A stretch of DNA of 64,000 nt from CAVRTM01 sp963696105 (GTDB lineage: Bacteria; Actinomycetota; Actinomycetes; Actinomycetales; Dermatophilaceae), in contig CAVOIP010000005.1 of NCBI GenBank assembly GCA_963696105.1, forward strand, positions 1,364,001-1,428,000. The letters are read 5' to 3'. Of this stretch, positions 26,378-35,347 are shown in pieces. Below the pieces are notes generated by a model that saw only the letters and a program-made list of their open reading frames with translations, searched no databases and was not told the DNA's origin. Position numbers and translations under genes: made by a program. Numbering within the stretch: position 1 is the first letter of the stretch; every line of letters begins with the position of its first letter.

Positions 26378-28699
26378 GTGACCGCCCCGACCCGGCGCGC
26401 CGCGCTCGACACCGTCGACGCGCGCCGCCTCCACGCCGGACGTCGAGCAGCCCTGGGCCGAGCTCGGGCCTCAAGACCGATGAGTACCAGCGGATCCGCG
26501 AGATCCTCGGCCGCCGCCCGACCAGCGTCCGAGCTGGCGATGTACTCGGTCATGTGGAGCGAGCACTGCTCCTACAAGTCGAGCAAGGTGCACCTGCGCC
26601 AGTTCGGGACAAGACCACCGCCGGAGATGCGCGAGAAGCTGCTCGTCGGCATCGGCGAGAACGCCGGCGTCGTCGACATCGGCGACGGCTGGGCCGTCAC
26701 GTTCAAGGTCGAGAGCCACAACCACCCGACGTACGTCGAGCCCTACCAGGGCGCGGCGACCGGCGTCGGCGGCATCGTCCGCGACATCATGAGCATGGGC
26801 GCGCGCCCGATCGCCGTGATGGACCCGCTGCGGTTCGGCGCGATCGACCACCCGGACACCGCACCGGGTGCTGCCCGGGATCGTCGCCGGCGTCGGCGGC
26901 TACGGCAACTGCCTCGGCCTGCCCAACATCGGCGGCGAGGTCGTCTTCGACCCCTGCTACCAGGGCAACCCGCTGGTCAACGCGCTGTGCGTCGGCGCGA
27001 TGCGGCACGAGGACATCCACCTGGCCAACGCCACCGGCGAGGGCAACCACGTCGTCCTGTTCGGCGCCAGGACCGGCGGCGACGGCATCGGCGGCGTCTC
27101 GGTGCTGGCCTCCGAGACGTTCGACGCCGACGGCCCGGCGAAGCGCCCGGCCGTCCAGGTCGGCGACCCGTTCGCCGAGAAGGTGCTCATCGAGTGCTGC
27201 CTGGAGCTGTTCGCGGCCCACGTGGTCGAGGGCATCCAGGACCTCGGCGGCGCCGGACTGTCCTGCGCGACCAGCGAGCTGGCGTCAGCAACGGCGACGG
27301 CGGCATGCACGTCTGGCTCGACCGGGTGCCGCTGCGCGACTCCTCGCTGCGGCCCGAGGAGATCCTGATGAGCGAGTCGCAGGAGCGGATGATGGCCGTC
27401 GTCGACGCCCGGCGCACCTCGACGAGTTCATGGCGATCACCGACCGCTGGGACGTCGAGGCCACCGTCGTCGGCGAGGTGACCGAGACCGGCTCGGCTGG
27501 TCATCGAGTGGCACGGCGAGATCATCGTCGACGTGCCGCCGCGCACGGTCGCGCACGACGGGCCCGGTCTACGAGCGGCCGTACGCCCGGCCGGCGTGGC
27601 TCGACGCCCTGCAGGCCGACGCCCACGCCGCAGCGCCTGTCGCGACCGGCGACCGGCGACGAGCTGCGCGACACGCTGCTGCGGCTGGTCGCCTCGCCGA
27701 ACCTGTGCAGCCACGCCTGGGTCACCGACCAGTACGACCGCTACGTCATGGGCAACACCGCGCTGGCGATGCCGGACGACGCCGGCGTGGTCCGGGTCGA
27801 CGAGGAGACCGGCCTCGGCGTCGCGATCTCGACCGACTGCAACGGCCGGTTCGGCGCGCTCGACCCCTACGCCGGTGCCCAGCTGGCGCTGGCCGAGGCC
27901 TACCGCAACGTCGCCACCGCCGGCGCCGTGCCGCTGGCCGTCACCGACTGCCTGAACTTCGGCTCGCCGGAGGACCCGGGCGTGATGTGGCAGTTCGCCG
28001 AGGCCGTCCGCGGCCTGAGCCGACGGCTGCCGGGAGCTCGGCATCCCGGTGACCGGCGGCAACTGTCAGCTTCTACAACCAGACCGGCGACGTGGCGATC
28101 CACCCGACGCCCGTGGTCGGCGTGCTCGGCGTGCTGGACGACGTGGCCCGGCGCACGCCGTCCGGCTGGCGGACGCCGGGCCAGGTGATCTACCTGCTCG
28201 GCACGACGCGCGACGAGCTCGGCGGCTCGGAGTGGGCGCACGTCGTGCACGGCCACCTCGGCGGGCTGCCGCCGGCGGTCGACCTCGACCGGCCGAGCGG
28301 CAGCTCGGCGCAGATCCTGGTCAACGCCTCCCGCGACGGCCTGGTCGACGCCGCGCACGACCTGTCCGACGGCGGCCTGGCCATGGCCCTGGCCGAGGCG
28401 TCGCCTGCGCTACGGCGTCGGGGCCCGGGTCTGGCTGGACGACGTCTGCGAGCGTGACGGCGATCGACCCGTTCACGGCCCTGTTCAGCGAGTCGACCGG
28501 CCGGGCGATCGTGGCCGTGCCGCGCTCGGAGGAGGTGCGGTTCACCGACATGTGCTCGGCCCGCGGCTTCGCCCACGCCCGGATCGGCGTCGTCGACGAG
28601 GCGGGGCAGGCGCTCGACGTCCAGGGGCAGTTCACCCTGCCGCTGGCCGAGCTGCGCGCCGCCCACACCGCCACGCTGCCGGCCGCCTTCGGCCACTGA
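26378..28699 (+). CDS. purL: Phosphoribosylformylglycinamidine synthase subunit PurL, many frameshifts
   Basis: Large FGAM synthase subunit, about 768 residues once repaired. Conserved blocks run in order through three frames: MYSVMWSEHCSYKSSK, VESHNHPTYVEPYQGAATG, LGGAGLSCATSEL, EEILMSESQERMM, NTALAMPDDAGVV, and DLSDGGLAMALAEA near the end. I count about fourteen single-base indels between 26423 and 28453, mostly insertions. All blocks and active-site residues are present, so functional loss is unlikely. The GTG start is 4 nt after purQ's stop. Confidence 0.85.
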
Positions 28700-28710
28700 C
28701 CAGACCCCGA

Positions 28711-28777
28711 CCGGACGCACCGCGCAGCCCGAATTCGGACATGACGAGTCCGGATTCGGGCGCTGCGGTGCGTCCGG
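28711..28777. terminator. Large hairpin between purL and convergent gene
   Basis: Two 30-bp arms (28711-28740 and 28748-28777) pair with about five mismatches around a 7-nt loop ATGACGA. It lies 12 bp after the purL stop and 72 bp from the stop of the convergent spermidine-synthase-like gene, so it can terminate both strands. Confidence 0.75.
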
Positions 28778-28848
28778 TCGCCGGTGGCGGCGGGGTGACG
28801 GAGGCGCAGCGGGGTGACCGAGGGTGAGGGGGCGGCGGCGGATGGCCG

Positions 28849-29655
28849 TCAGCGCAGGCGCCAGCCCTTGAGCGGCGGCGGAGGTGGTGACGGGCTGCTG
28901 TCCGTCACCGTCCACGGCGCCGGCGTGCCCAGCTGACGGCGCAGCTCGGCGTCGTCGCGCAGCCCGGTGGGAAAGGCCATGCCGGCCACCTTGCGTCGCA
29001 GCGCCGGCAGGTCCAGCGGGGAGGCGGACGCCACGACCACGGTGTTGCCGAACCGCTTGCCCTTGAGCACCTCGTGCGTGGCGATCAGGGCCACGGAGCC
29101 GAACGCGTCGCGGGCGCCGGCCACGACGCGGGCCACGAACCGCAGCCCGGGCTCGTCGGCCACGTTGAGCAGCGCCACCCCGGCCGGTCTCAGCACCCGG
29201 CGCACGTCGCGCAGGAACTCCACGGTGGTCAGCTCCGCCGGGACCCGGCCACCGGCGTACGCGTCGAGCACCACGACGTCGGCGCTCGCGTCGGAGAGGC
29301 CGGCGACCCCGCTCAGCCCGTCCACCGGACGCACCCGGATGCGGTGCCGGCGCGGCAGCGGCAGCTCCCGGCGGACCACCTCGGTGAGGGCCTCGTCGGG
29401 CTCGAGCACGATCTGCGTCGACCCGGGCCGCTCGGCGTTGACGTAGCGCGCCAGCGTCAGCCCGGCACCTCCGACGTGGGTGACCCGCAGCGGGCCCGGC
29501 GGCAGGGTGTCGACCACGGCCGCGATGTGCTGGACGTACTCGAAGGCGAGGTTGCCGGGGTCGCGCAGGTCGACGTACGACTGCGGTGAGCCGTCGAGCA
29601 TGACGGTGACCCCGCCGCGGCCGTCCTCGTCGGGCACCAGCTCCAGGGAGGACAC
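28849..29655 (-). CDS. Spermidine synthase-like methyltransferase-fold protein
   Basis: A 268-residue Rossmann-fold protein of the spermidine synthase (PABS) type. VTHVGGAGLTLARYV is the nucleotide-binding glycine motif, IVLEPDEALTEVVRRELPLP the following acidic strand, and VVVLDAYAGGRVPAEL the catalytic-loop region. The N-terminal tetramerisation strand region is short. In actinobacteria such proteins are often annotated as spermidine synthase without proof of polyamine activity. The GTG start follows TAGCCT by 7 nt, indicating leaderless transcription, and the gene diverges from the HAD gene at 29696. Confidence 0.8.
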   Translation of the reverse strand: MSSLELVPDEDGRGGVTVMLDGSPQSYVDLRDPGNLAFEYVQHIAAVVDTLPPGPLRVTHVGGAGLTLARYVNAERPGSTQIVLEPDEALTEVVRRELPLPRRHRIRVRPVDGLSGVAGLSDASADVVVLDAYAGGRVPAELTTVEFLRDVRRVLRPAGVALLNVADEPGLRFVARVVAGARDAFGSVALIATHEVLKGKRFGNTVVVASASPLDLPALRRKVAGMAFPTGLRDDAELRRQLGTPAPWTVTDSSPSPPPPPLKGWRLR

Positions 29656-29662
29656 GGGCGCA

Positions 29663-29668
29663 AGGCTA
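29663..29668 (-). promoter_or_regulatory. -10 hexamer TAGCCT of spermidine synthase-like gene
   Basis: TAGCCT on the minus strand lies 7 nt before the GTG at 29655. It is 15 bp from the divergent hexamer at 29684, so both genes start from one 40-bp region. Confidence 0.5.
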
Positions 29669-29683
29669 GCGCCGGCCCGTTGC

Positions 29684-29689
29684 TAGGTT
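29684..29689 (+). promoter_or_regulatory. -10 hexamer TAGGTT of HAD hydrolase gene
   Basis: TAGGTT lies 6 nt before the ATG at 29696 with no Shine-Dalgarno sequence between. Confidence 0.5.
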
Positions 29690-29695
29690 GCCGCC

Positions 29696-30358
29696 ATGTC
29701 GGCAGCGAGCACCCTGGTCCTCTTCGACTGCGACGGGGTGCTGGTCGACAGCGAGCGGCTCGTTCTCGACATCGACGTCGCTGCGGTGACGGCTGCCGGC
29801 TGGCCGCTGACGCGCGAGCAGGCGATCGAGGCCTTCGTCGGCCGGAGCAACGCCGACGTCGTGGCGATGATCGAGGCGCAGGTGGGTCATCCCCTGCCGC
29901 CGGGCTGGGACGCGGCGTGGGAAGCGGACTACCGCCGGGTGTTCGACGAGCTGCTGGAGCCGGTGCCCGGCGTTCGCGCGGCGGTCGAGCAGGTCATGGC
30001 GCGCGGTCGCCGTACGTGCGTGGCCTCCAGCGGCAGCCACGACAAGATGCGCCGGACGCTCGCCCGCACCGGCCTGGCGGAGCTGTTCGAGGGGCGGGTC
30101 TTCAGCGCCACCGAGGTCGAGCACGGCAAGCCCGCACCCGATCTGTTCCTGCACGCCGCGTCGAGGATGCAGGTCGACCCCGGCCGCTGCGTGGTCGTCG
30201 AGGACAGCCGGTACGGCGTCGCCGCGGCGCGGGCCGCGGGCATGCGCGTGGTGGGCTTCGCCGGCGGCATCACCCCGGAGCACCACCTGGCCGACGCGGA
30301 CGTGGTGATCACCGACATGGCGGTGCTGCCCGGGACGCTCGACGGCCTGCTCCCCTGA
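29696..30358 (+). CDS. HAD superfamily hydrolase, beta-phosphoglucomutase-like
   Basis: A 220-residue HAD-IA phosphatase. FDCDGVLVDSE carries the nucleophile Asp and the general acid Asp; CVASSGSHDKMRR is motif II; GKPAPDLFLHAA is motif III with Lys; VVVEDSRYGVAAARAAG is motif IV. The helical cap between motifs I and II is the sub-class I cap of beta-phosphoglucomutase and sugar-phosphate phosphatases. Substrate is unknown. Its stop codon is the loop of the terminator hairpin at 30340-30374. Confidence 0.9.
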   Translation: MSAASTLVLFDCDGVLVDSERLVLDIDVAAVTAAGWPLTREQAIEAFVGRSNADVVAMIEAQVGHPLPPGWDAAWEADYRRVFDELLEPVPGVRAAVEQVMARGRRTCVASSGSHDKMRRTLARTGLAELFEGRVFSATEVEHGKPAPDLFLHAASRMQVDPGRCVVVEDSRYGVAAARAAGMRVVGFAGGITPEHHLADADVVITDMAVLPGTLDGLLP

Positions 30359-30374
30359 GGGGAGCAGGCCGTCG
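30340..30374. terminator. Perfect 16-bp hairpin with the stop codon as its loop
   Basis: Arms at 30340-30355 and 30359-30374 are perfectly complementary over 16 bp; the only unpaired bases are the TGA stop of the HAD gene. The convergent alcohol dehydrogenase stops 16 bp further, so it acts for both strands. Confidence 0.8.
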
Positions 30375-30389
30375 TACCAGCGGGTGCGG

Positions 30390-31437
30390 TCAGGGACGCA
30401 GCAGCGTCTTGATCGCCCGGCGCTCGTGCATGGCGGCGTAGCCCTCGGCGACGTCCGCCAGCGGCAGCTCGAGGTCGAACACCAGCCCCGGGTTGATCGC
30501 CCCGGCGAGGACGTCGTCGCGCAGCTGCGGGAGGTACTCGCGCACCGGGGCCACGCCACCGGCCACCCCGACGTTGCGGGAGAACATCGAGCGGATCGGC
30601 AGCTCGACACCGTGCGGCACGCCGACGTAGCCGACGGTCGCGCCGGGCCGGGCGACGGTGATCGCGGTGGTCATCGACTGGCCGGTGCCGACGCACTCCA
30701 GCACGGCATCGGCGCCGACACCGCCGGTGAGCTCGCGGATCGCGGCCTCGCCCTCCTCGCCGCGCGCGGCGACGATGTCGGTGGCCCCGAACTCCTTGGC
30801 GATCTGCTGGCGCGACTCGTGCCGCGACATGGCGACCACCCGCTCGGCGCCCATGCGGGACGCGGCAAGCACGCCGGACAGGCCGACGGCACCGTCACCG
30901 ACGACGACCACGGTGTCGCCCTGCTTCACACCCGCGGCGACGGCGGCGTGCCAGCCGGTGCCCATGACGTCGGAGAGGGCCAGCAGCGACGGCACGAGCG
31001 AGGCGTCCGGGACCTCGGGCGTGGCCACGAGGGTGCCGTCGGCGAGGGGCACACGGGCGTACTCCCCCTGGCCGCCGTCGACCGGGCGGCCGTCCCGGTC
31101 CTGGGCGCCCCAGAAGCCGCCGTGCGCACAGGCGGACTGGATGCCGGCCGCGCAGTGCGGGCACGTGTTGTCGGAGTACATGAACGGCGCGATGACGAAG
31201 TCGCCGGGGCGCACGGTGGTGACCTCCGGGCCGATCTCCTCGACCACGCCGACGAACTCGTGACCGATGCGGCGCGCCCTCGGTGATCGGGTTCTCGCCG
31301 CGGTACGGCCACAGGTCGGACCCGCAGATGCAGGAGGCGGTGATCCGCACCACGGCGTCGGTGGGCGCGAGGATCGTCGGCGTCGCGACCTCGGACAGGC
31401 GGACGTCGAACGGGGCGTGGATGGTGGTTGCCTTCAC
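30390..31437 (-). CDS. Zinc-dependent alcohol dehydrogenase family protein, one frameshift
   Basis: A medium-chain dehydrogenase of about 348 residues. ASCICGSDLWPYRG has the catalytic zinc Cys; after the frameshift RIGHEFVG has the zinc His-Glu; TCPHCAAGIQSACAHGG is the structural zinc lobe; VVVVGDGAVGLSGVLAA binds NAD(P). One extra base near 31274 separates the first 55 residues from the rest. The GTG start at 31437 follows an AGAGGC-type site. It is convergent with the HAD gene and shares its terminator. Confidence 0.85.
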
Positions 31438-31447
31438 AGGGGGGAGG

Positions 31448-31735
31448 CCTCTTTCTCAGATCGGCGCGGACGGGGCCGCGCGGGTGGACGGTGCGGTGGT
31501 CAGGCGGGACGCGCCGGCGAGCTCCTGCACGGGCAGGCGCTCGGAGCGGACGACGCCACCGGTGGGCAGGTTTGCCTTGGACGCGTCGTGCACGGCCATG
31601 TCCAGCATGCCTTCCCGGCCCGCGACCAGCACGGGCACCAGTGCCTGGCCGGCCACGTCGGTCGCGGTGCGCATCTTGTCGGGGATCGGGGCGACGGCCA
31701 GCAGCAGCCCGGCGCCGGCGAGGTGGCCAACCGGT
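31448..31735 (-). pseudogene. C-terminal remnant of a dicarboxylate/cation symporter
   Basis: On the minus strand an open stretch of about 85 codons (31456-31732) has no good start. It includes LLLAVAPIPDKMRTATDV and then GQALVPVLVAGREGML, which resemble the last transmembrane helix and C-terminal tail of DAACS-family (GltP/DctA-like) sodium:dicarboxylate symporters, where D-x-RT-T-NV-GDA is conserved. The rest of the roughly 400-residue transporter is missing; the SCP2-like gene occupies the space upstream. I read it as a decayed remnant, though a small real gene starting at 31674 is possible. Confidence 0.45.
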
Positions 31736-31786
31736 CAGGGGCGGACGGCATTCCCGCCGGCGGGTGTGTCGTGCGTCAGTGGCACC

Positions 31787-32224
31787 ATGGGCGCCATGCC
31801 AGCCCGCCGCCGTGTCCCGGTCTGCGAGGGACGGCAGGCACTGGAGGCCTGGCGTGCCGACCCCGCCGCCACCTCCCGGGCGACGCTCGCCACGGCGGTG
31901 CGGTTCACGCTCGAGGAGCTCGCGCAGCGCGCCCCGGGCCGCTCGGTGGAGGTCCGCGTCCCGCCGTACGGCGCCGTGCAGTGCGTCGAGGGGCCGCGCC
32001 ACACCCGCGGCACGCCGCCCAACGTGGTGGAGACCGACGCCGCCACGTGGCTGGAGCTGGTGACCGGCCGGCAGGCCTGGCGCCAGGCCGAGGACGCCGG
32101 CGCCGTGCGGGCGAGCGGCCAGCGGGCGGTGCTCTCCTCGCACCTGCCCCTGTTCGGCGGCGACGAGCCCGCCCGGCACGGGGACGAGCCCGCCGACCAC
32201 GACGACCACGACGACCAGGAGTGA
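31787..32224 (+). CDS. SCP2-like sterol carrier family protein
   Basis: A 145-residue protein (or 142 if the ATG at 31796 is used). The core RATLATAVRFTLEELAQRAPGRSVEVRVPPYGAV region and GPRHTRGTPPNVVETD followed by TWLELVTG match the actinobacterial bacterial-SCP orthologue family. It has the SCP2 hydrophobic-pocket fold, with ligand unknown. The acidic/His-rich tail (DDHDDHDDQE-like) may bind metal or be disordered. The family is typically found near purF, as here (5 kb). Confidence 0.85.
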   Translation: MGAMPARRRVPVCEGRQALEAWRADPAATSRATLATAVRFTLEELAQRAPGRSVEVRVPPYGAVQCVEGPRHTRGTPPNVVETDAATWLELVTGRQAWRQAEDAGAVRASGQRAVLSSHLPLFGGDEPARHGDEPADHDDHDDQE

Positions 32225-32226
32225 GC

Positions 32227-33099
32227 ATGCGGTTCGGCATCACCATCCTCCCGGAGCACCGCTGGGTCGACGCGGAGCCGCTGTGGCGCCGCAGCGAACA
32301 GCTCGGGTTCGACCACGCGTGGACCTATGACCACCTGACGTGGGGGGGCCTGCCCGACTCCCCGTGGTACGGCACGGTGTCCACGCTGACGGCGGCGGCG
32401 ATGGTCACCGAGCGCATCCGCCTGGGCACGTTCGTGACCTCCCCGAACTACCGCCATCCCGTGACGTTCCTGCGCGACCTGCTGTCGCTGGAGGACATCT
32501 CCGGAGGCCGCATCCTGTGCGGGATCGGCACGGGCGGCGACATCGACTCCCGCATCCTCGGTGGCCAGCCGCTGACCCCGCGTCAGCGCGTCGACCGGCT
32601 GGAGGAGTTCACCGGACTGCTCGACCGGTTGCTGACCGGTGACCACGTCACCGTCGACGGCACGTACTTCTCGGCCGTCGACGCACGCACGCTGCCCGGC
32701 CCGGTGCAGCAGCCACGGACACCGTTCGTCATGGCCGCCAACGGTCCCCGCTCCCTGCGGCTGGCCGCCCGGTACGGCGCCGGCTGGGTCACCACCGGAC
32801 CGAAGGCCGACACCCTCGAGGAGTGGTGGGCGGCGCTGAAGGAGCTGTCGGCCCGGCTCGACGACGCGCTCGCGGCGCAGGGCCGGAGCGCCGCCGCGTT
32901 CGAGCGTCATCTCAACCTCGACTCCTCACCGGTGTTCTCGCTCACCGATGCCGACCTGTTCGAGGAGATGACCGGCCGCGCGGACGAGCTCGGGTTCACC
33001 GACGTCATCGCCCACTGGCCGCGGCCGCAGGACCCCTACGCGGGGAGGGTGGGGACACTGGAGCAGGTCGCCGCGGAGGTCCTGCCCCGCTGGCGCTGA
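32227..33099 (+). CDS. LLM class F420/FMN-dependent oxidoreductase
   Basis: A 290-residue luciferase-like monooxygenase-fold enzyme. RFGITILPEHRW is the first strand; AWTYDHLTWGGLPDSPW is the cofactor-facing loop, and RIRLGTFVTSPNYRHPVTF is the family hallmark. The histidine and the spacing fit the deazaflavin F420-dependent subgroup common in actinobacteria, though FMN cannot be excluded. Substrate is unknown. The ATG lies 2 nt after the SCP2-like gene's stop, so the two form an operon. Confidence 0.88.
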   Translation: MRFGITILPEHRWVDAEPLWRRSEQLGFDHAWTYDHLTWGGLPDSPWYGTVSTLTAAAMVTERIRLGTFVTSPNYRHPVTFLRDLLSLEDISGGRILCGIGTGGDIDSRILGGQPLTPRQRVDRLEEFTGLLDRLLTGDHVTVDGTYFSAVDARTLPGPVQQPRTPFVMAANGPRSLRLAARYGAGWVTTGPKADTLEEWWAALKELSARLDDALAAQGRSAAAFERHLNLDSSPVFSLTDADLFEEMTGRADELGFTDVIAHWPRPQDPYAGRVGTLEQVAAEVLPRWR

Positions 33100-33142
33100 C
33101 CGGCTGGCGCGGACCGGCTGGCGCTGTGCCGCGTCGCCGCGC

Positions 33143-33928
33143 TCAGGTGAACGAGACGAGCGCCAGCGGGGTGGTGGTGGGTGCGTCCGAGCCGCCGGCC
33201 GGCTCGAGCGTGATGCCGGCGCCGGTCGCCGTCGCGGCGTCGCCCTGCAGGACCACGCCGTCCCTGACGCCGGAGACGTCGGAGACGAGGCCGGCCTTGG
33301 CCATGGTGCCGTCGGGCCGCTGCAGCCACAGCTCGTAGACCTTGCCGGCCGGAGGCGGCGGCAGGGTCCCACGGACCACGGCCTTGCCCAGGCTGACCGA
33401 GCGCACCACCGTGGTCGACCGGTCGGTGAAGCTGCGGGCGTCGCCGGCGTGCAGGACCTGCTGGGACGCCGACACCGACGTCTGGGCGGTGCCGGGGGCC
33501 CACGGGTGCCACACGACGCCGCCGACCACGACCGCGGCCGCCGCGGCGGCGCCGGCCAGCCAGCGGGCCACCGCGCTGCGGGACCCGGTCCGGCGCTCAC
33601 GACGGTTGTGCAGGTCGTCCTGACCGGGAAGGGGCGCGTCGGCCCCGGGCTCCGCGGCGGGGCGGGACGGCTGCTCGTGGTCCCGGTCGGCCACGAGCGG
33701 CGGCAGCGGCCGCACCGAGCCGATGTCGCGCATCAGAGCCGCCTTGAGCGAGGCGGGGGGAGGGGTGTCGGCGAGCGCCGCGACGCAGGAGGCGGCGGCG
33801 CGCAGGCTGTCGACCTCGGCCCGGCACTCGGCGCAGGTGGCCAGGTGGGCCTCGAAGCGGGCGCGCTCGGCGTCGTCGACGGCGTCGACGGCGTAGGCGC
33901 CGACGAGGCTGTGGATGTCGTCGTTCAT
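33143..33928 (-). CDS. rskA: Anti-sigma factor RskA-like
   Basis: A 261-residue membrane anti-sigma factor. The N-terminal zinc-binding domain has HLATCAEC with His28, Cys32 and Cys35; one membrane helix is at about 121-139; the extracytoplasmic C-terminal domain has RGTLPPPPAGKVYELWLQ, the RskA-type domain. It would hold the sigma factor encoded just upstream, whose stop overlaps its start (ATGA type). Regulated proteolysis of RskA normally releases SigK. The symbol is by similarity to mycobacterial RskA. Confidence 0.88.
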   Translation of the reverse strand: MNDDIHSLVGAYAVDAVDDAERARFEAHLATCAECRAEVDSLRAAASCVAALADTPPPASLKAALMRDIGSVRPLPPLVADRDHEQPSRPAAEPGADAPLPGQDDLHNRRERRTGSRSAVARWLAGAAAAAAVVVGGVVWHPWAPGTAQTSVSASQQVLHAGDARSFTDRSTTVVRSVSLGKAVVRGTLPPPPAGKVYELWLQRPDGTMAKAGLVSDVSGVRDGVVLQGDAATATGAGITLEPAGGSDAPTTTPLALVSFT

Positions 33929-34551
33929 CGCTCGAGTCCTAGGGTGTCGCGCAGGCGGATGAGTCCGTCGCGGATGCGGGTCTTGGCCGTGCCGACGGGG
34001 ATGTCAAGCATGACGGCCACCTCCTTGTGCGTGTACCCGCCGAAGTAGGCCAGCTCGAGTGCGCCCCGCTGGGTGTCGGTCAGGGTGTCCAGGCCCTTGC
34101 GGACCCGTTGGGCGTCCAGGTTGCGGTGCGCATCCTCGACGGTGACGTCGTACGGCGCCTGTTGCTCCCGGACCTCGTACGCCGTGTCGCGGCGGCTCTG
34201 CGCCTCCGCGGACCGGACGCGGTCCACGGCCTTGCGGTGGCCGATGGTGAGCATCCACGACAACGCACTGCCCCGGTCGGGGTCGAAGCGCGCCGAGGAG
34301 CGCCAGATCTCCAGGAACGCGTCCTGGGTGACCTCCTCGGCCTGGGCGCGGTCCCGGACCACCCGCAGCACCAGCCCGAAGACCCGGGACGCCGCCGCGT
34401 CGTACAGACGTGAGAAGGCCTCCTCGTCACCGCACCCGCAGGCCTTGAGCAGCGTCGACAGCTCGGCCGACCGGGGTGGCGCCGGGACGAGCCCCGCACC
34501 GGTCCCTCCCGGCGAGCTGTCGTCGGGAGGGATCAGTGTCATGCGGACCAT
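33925..34551 (-). CDS. sigK: ECF RNA polymerase sigma factor SigK-like
   Basis: A 208-residue ECF sigma factor. Region 2 covers about residues 40-110 (AFSRLYDAAASRVFGLVLRVV then SALSWMLTIGHRKAVDRVR); region 4 covers 150-200 (RGALELAYFGGYTHKEVAVML with TAKTRIRDGL as recognition helix). It resembles mycobacterial SigK in sequence pattern and in its partner RskA. The ATG at 34542 is an alternative start. The neighbouring fasciclin lipoprotein matches the Mpt70/Mpt83 target of SigK in Mycobacterium. Confidence 0.88.
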   Translation of the reverse strand: MVRMTLIPPDDSSPGGTGAGLVPAPPRSAELSTLLKACGCGDEEAFSRLYDAAASRVFGLVLRVVRDRAQAEEVTQDAFLEIWRSSARFDPDRGSALSWMLTIGHRKAVDRVRSAEAQSRRDTAYEVREQQAPYDVTVEDAHRNLDAQRVRKGLDTLTDTQRGALELAYFGGYTHKEVAVMLDIPVGTAKTRIRDGLIRLRDTLGLER

Positions 34552-34578
34552 GATGCGCTACGCGGGGAGCAGACCGCG

Positions 34579-35247
34579 TCAGGCCTTCGGGAGCAGCACG
34601 CCGTCGATGATGTAGACGGTGGCGTTGGCGGTGGTGACGTTGCCGCAGATCACCTTGGCCTTGCCGTCGACGGTGAAGCTCTCGCCGGAGCCCTTGACCG
34701 TGATGGTGCCGCCGCCGAGGGTCTTGTGCTCGCCCGCGAGGTCGGCCGGCGTGAGCTTGCCGGGGACCACGTGGTTGGTGAGGACCTTGGTGAGCAGGCC
34801 CTTCGGGTCCGCCAAGGCCTTCTTCAGGGTGGCCGGGTCAACCTTGCCGAACGCGTCGTTGACAGGGGCGAAGACGGTGATGTCCTGGGCGGAGTTGAGC
34901 GTGTCGACCAGGCCGGCGGACTTGACCGCGCCGACGAGTGTGGACAGCAGCGGGTTGTTGCTCGCTGCGGTGGCGACCGGGTCGGTGGCCATGCCCTTGA
35001 AGGAGCCCTTGCCGTCCTTCGGCACGGCGGCGCAGCCGGAGCCGAACTGGGCGTTCATGGCATCCATGGGGGCCGAGGAGGTCATGCTGTCGGACGGGCT
35101 GGGGGTCATCGAGGGCGACATGGACGCCGACGCCGAAGGGCTCTGGGCTGCAGCCTCGGTGGAGCTGGAGCCACCACAGGCCGACAGGCTCAGCGGGACG
35201 GCGACGGCGAGGGCGGCGATCAGGCTCTTGCGACGGGTGTTCATCAT
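34579..35247 (-). CDS. Fasciclin-domain lipoprotein, Mpt70/Mpt83-like
   Basis: A 222-residue secreted lipoprotein. The signal peptide ends in a lipobox with Cys24 (LSAC). A Ser/Met/Pro-rich linker runs to about residue 65, and one FAS1 domain follows: NNPLLSTLVGAVKSAGLVDTLNS, ITVFAPVNDAF and TTANATVYIIDGVLLPK are FAS1 boxes. Mycobacterial homologues are surface antigens controlled by SigK. AAGGAG lies 5 nt before the ATG at 35247; the next codon is also ATG. It is immediately upstream of, and collinear with, the sigK-rskA pair. Confidence 0.92.
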   Translation of the reverse strand: MMNTRRKSLIAALAVAVPLSLSACGGSSSTEAAAQSPSASASMSPSMTPSPSDSMTSSAPMDAMNAQFGSGCAAVPKDGKGSFKGMATDPVATAASNNPLLSTLVGAVKSAGLVDTLNSAQDITVFAPVNDAFGKVDPATLKKALADPKGLLTKVLTNHVVPGKLTPADLAGEHKTLGGGTITVKGSGESFTVDGKAKVICGNVTTANATVYIIDGVLLPKA

Positions 35248-35347
35248 GGTCTCCTTGGGTCTGGGCTGCTGACGGGAGTGGTTCGGGCTGACGAGCCCAG
35301 CGGATTGGTTGCTGCGCAACCTTTTTCGTGCGGGACCGGGCGAGGGG

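Noticed and set aside
8156..28699. Programmed ribosomal frameshifting in the RNA methyltransferase and purS/purQ/purL genes
   Set aside because: There are too many sites, in both directions and without slippery heptamers; sequence error explains them better.
26378..28699. purL as a pseudogene
   Set aside because: All active-site blocks remain in order, and the enzyme is essential for purine synthesis; a second purL is not seen here.
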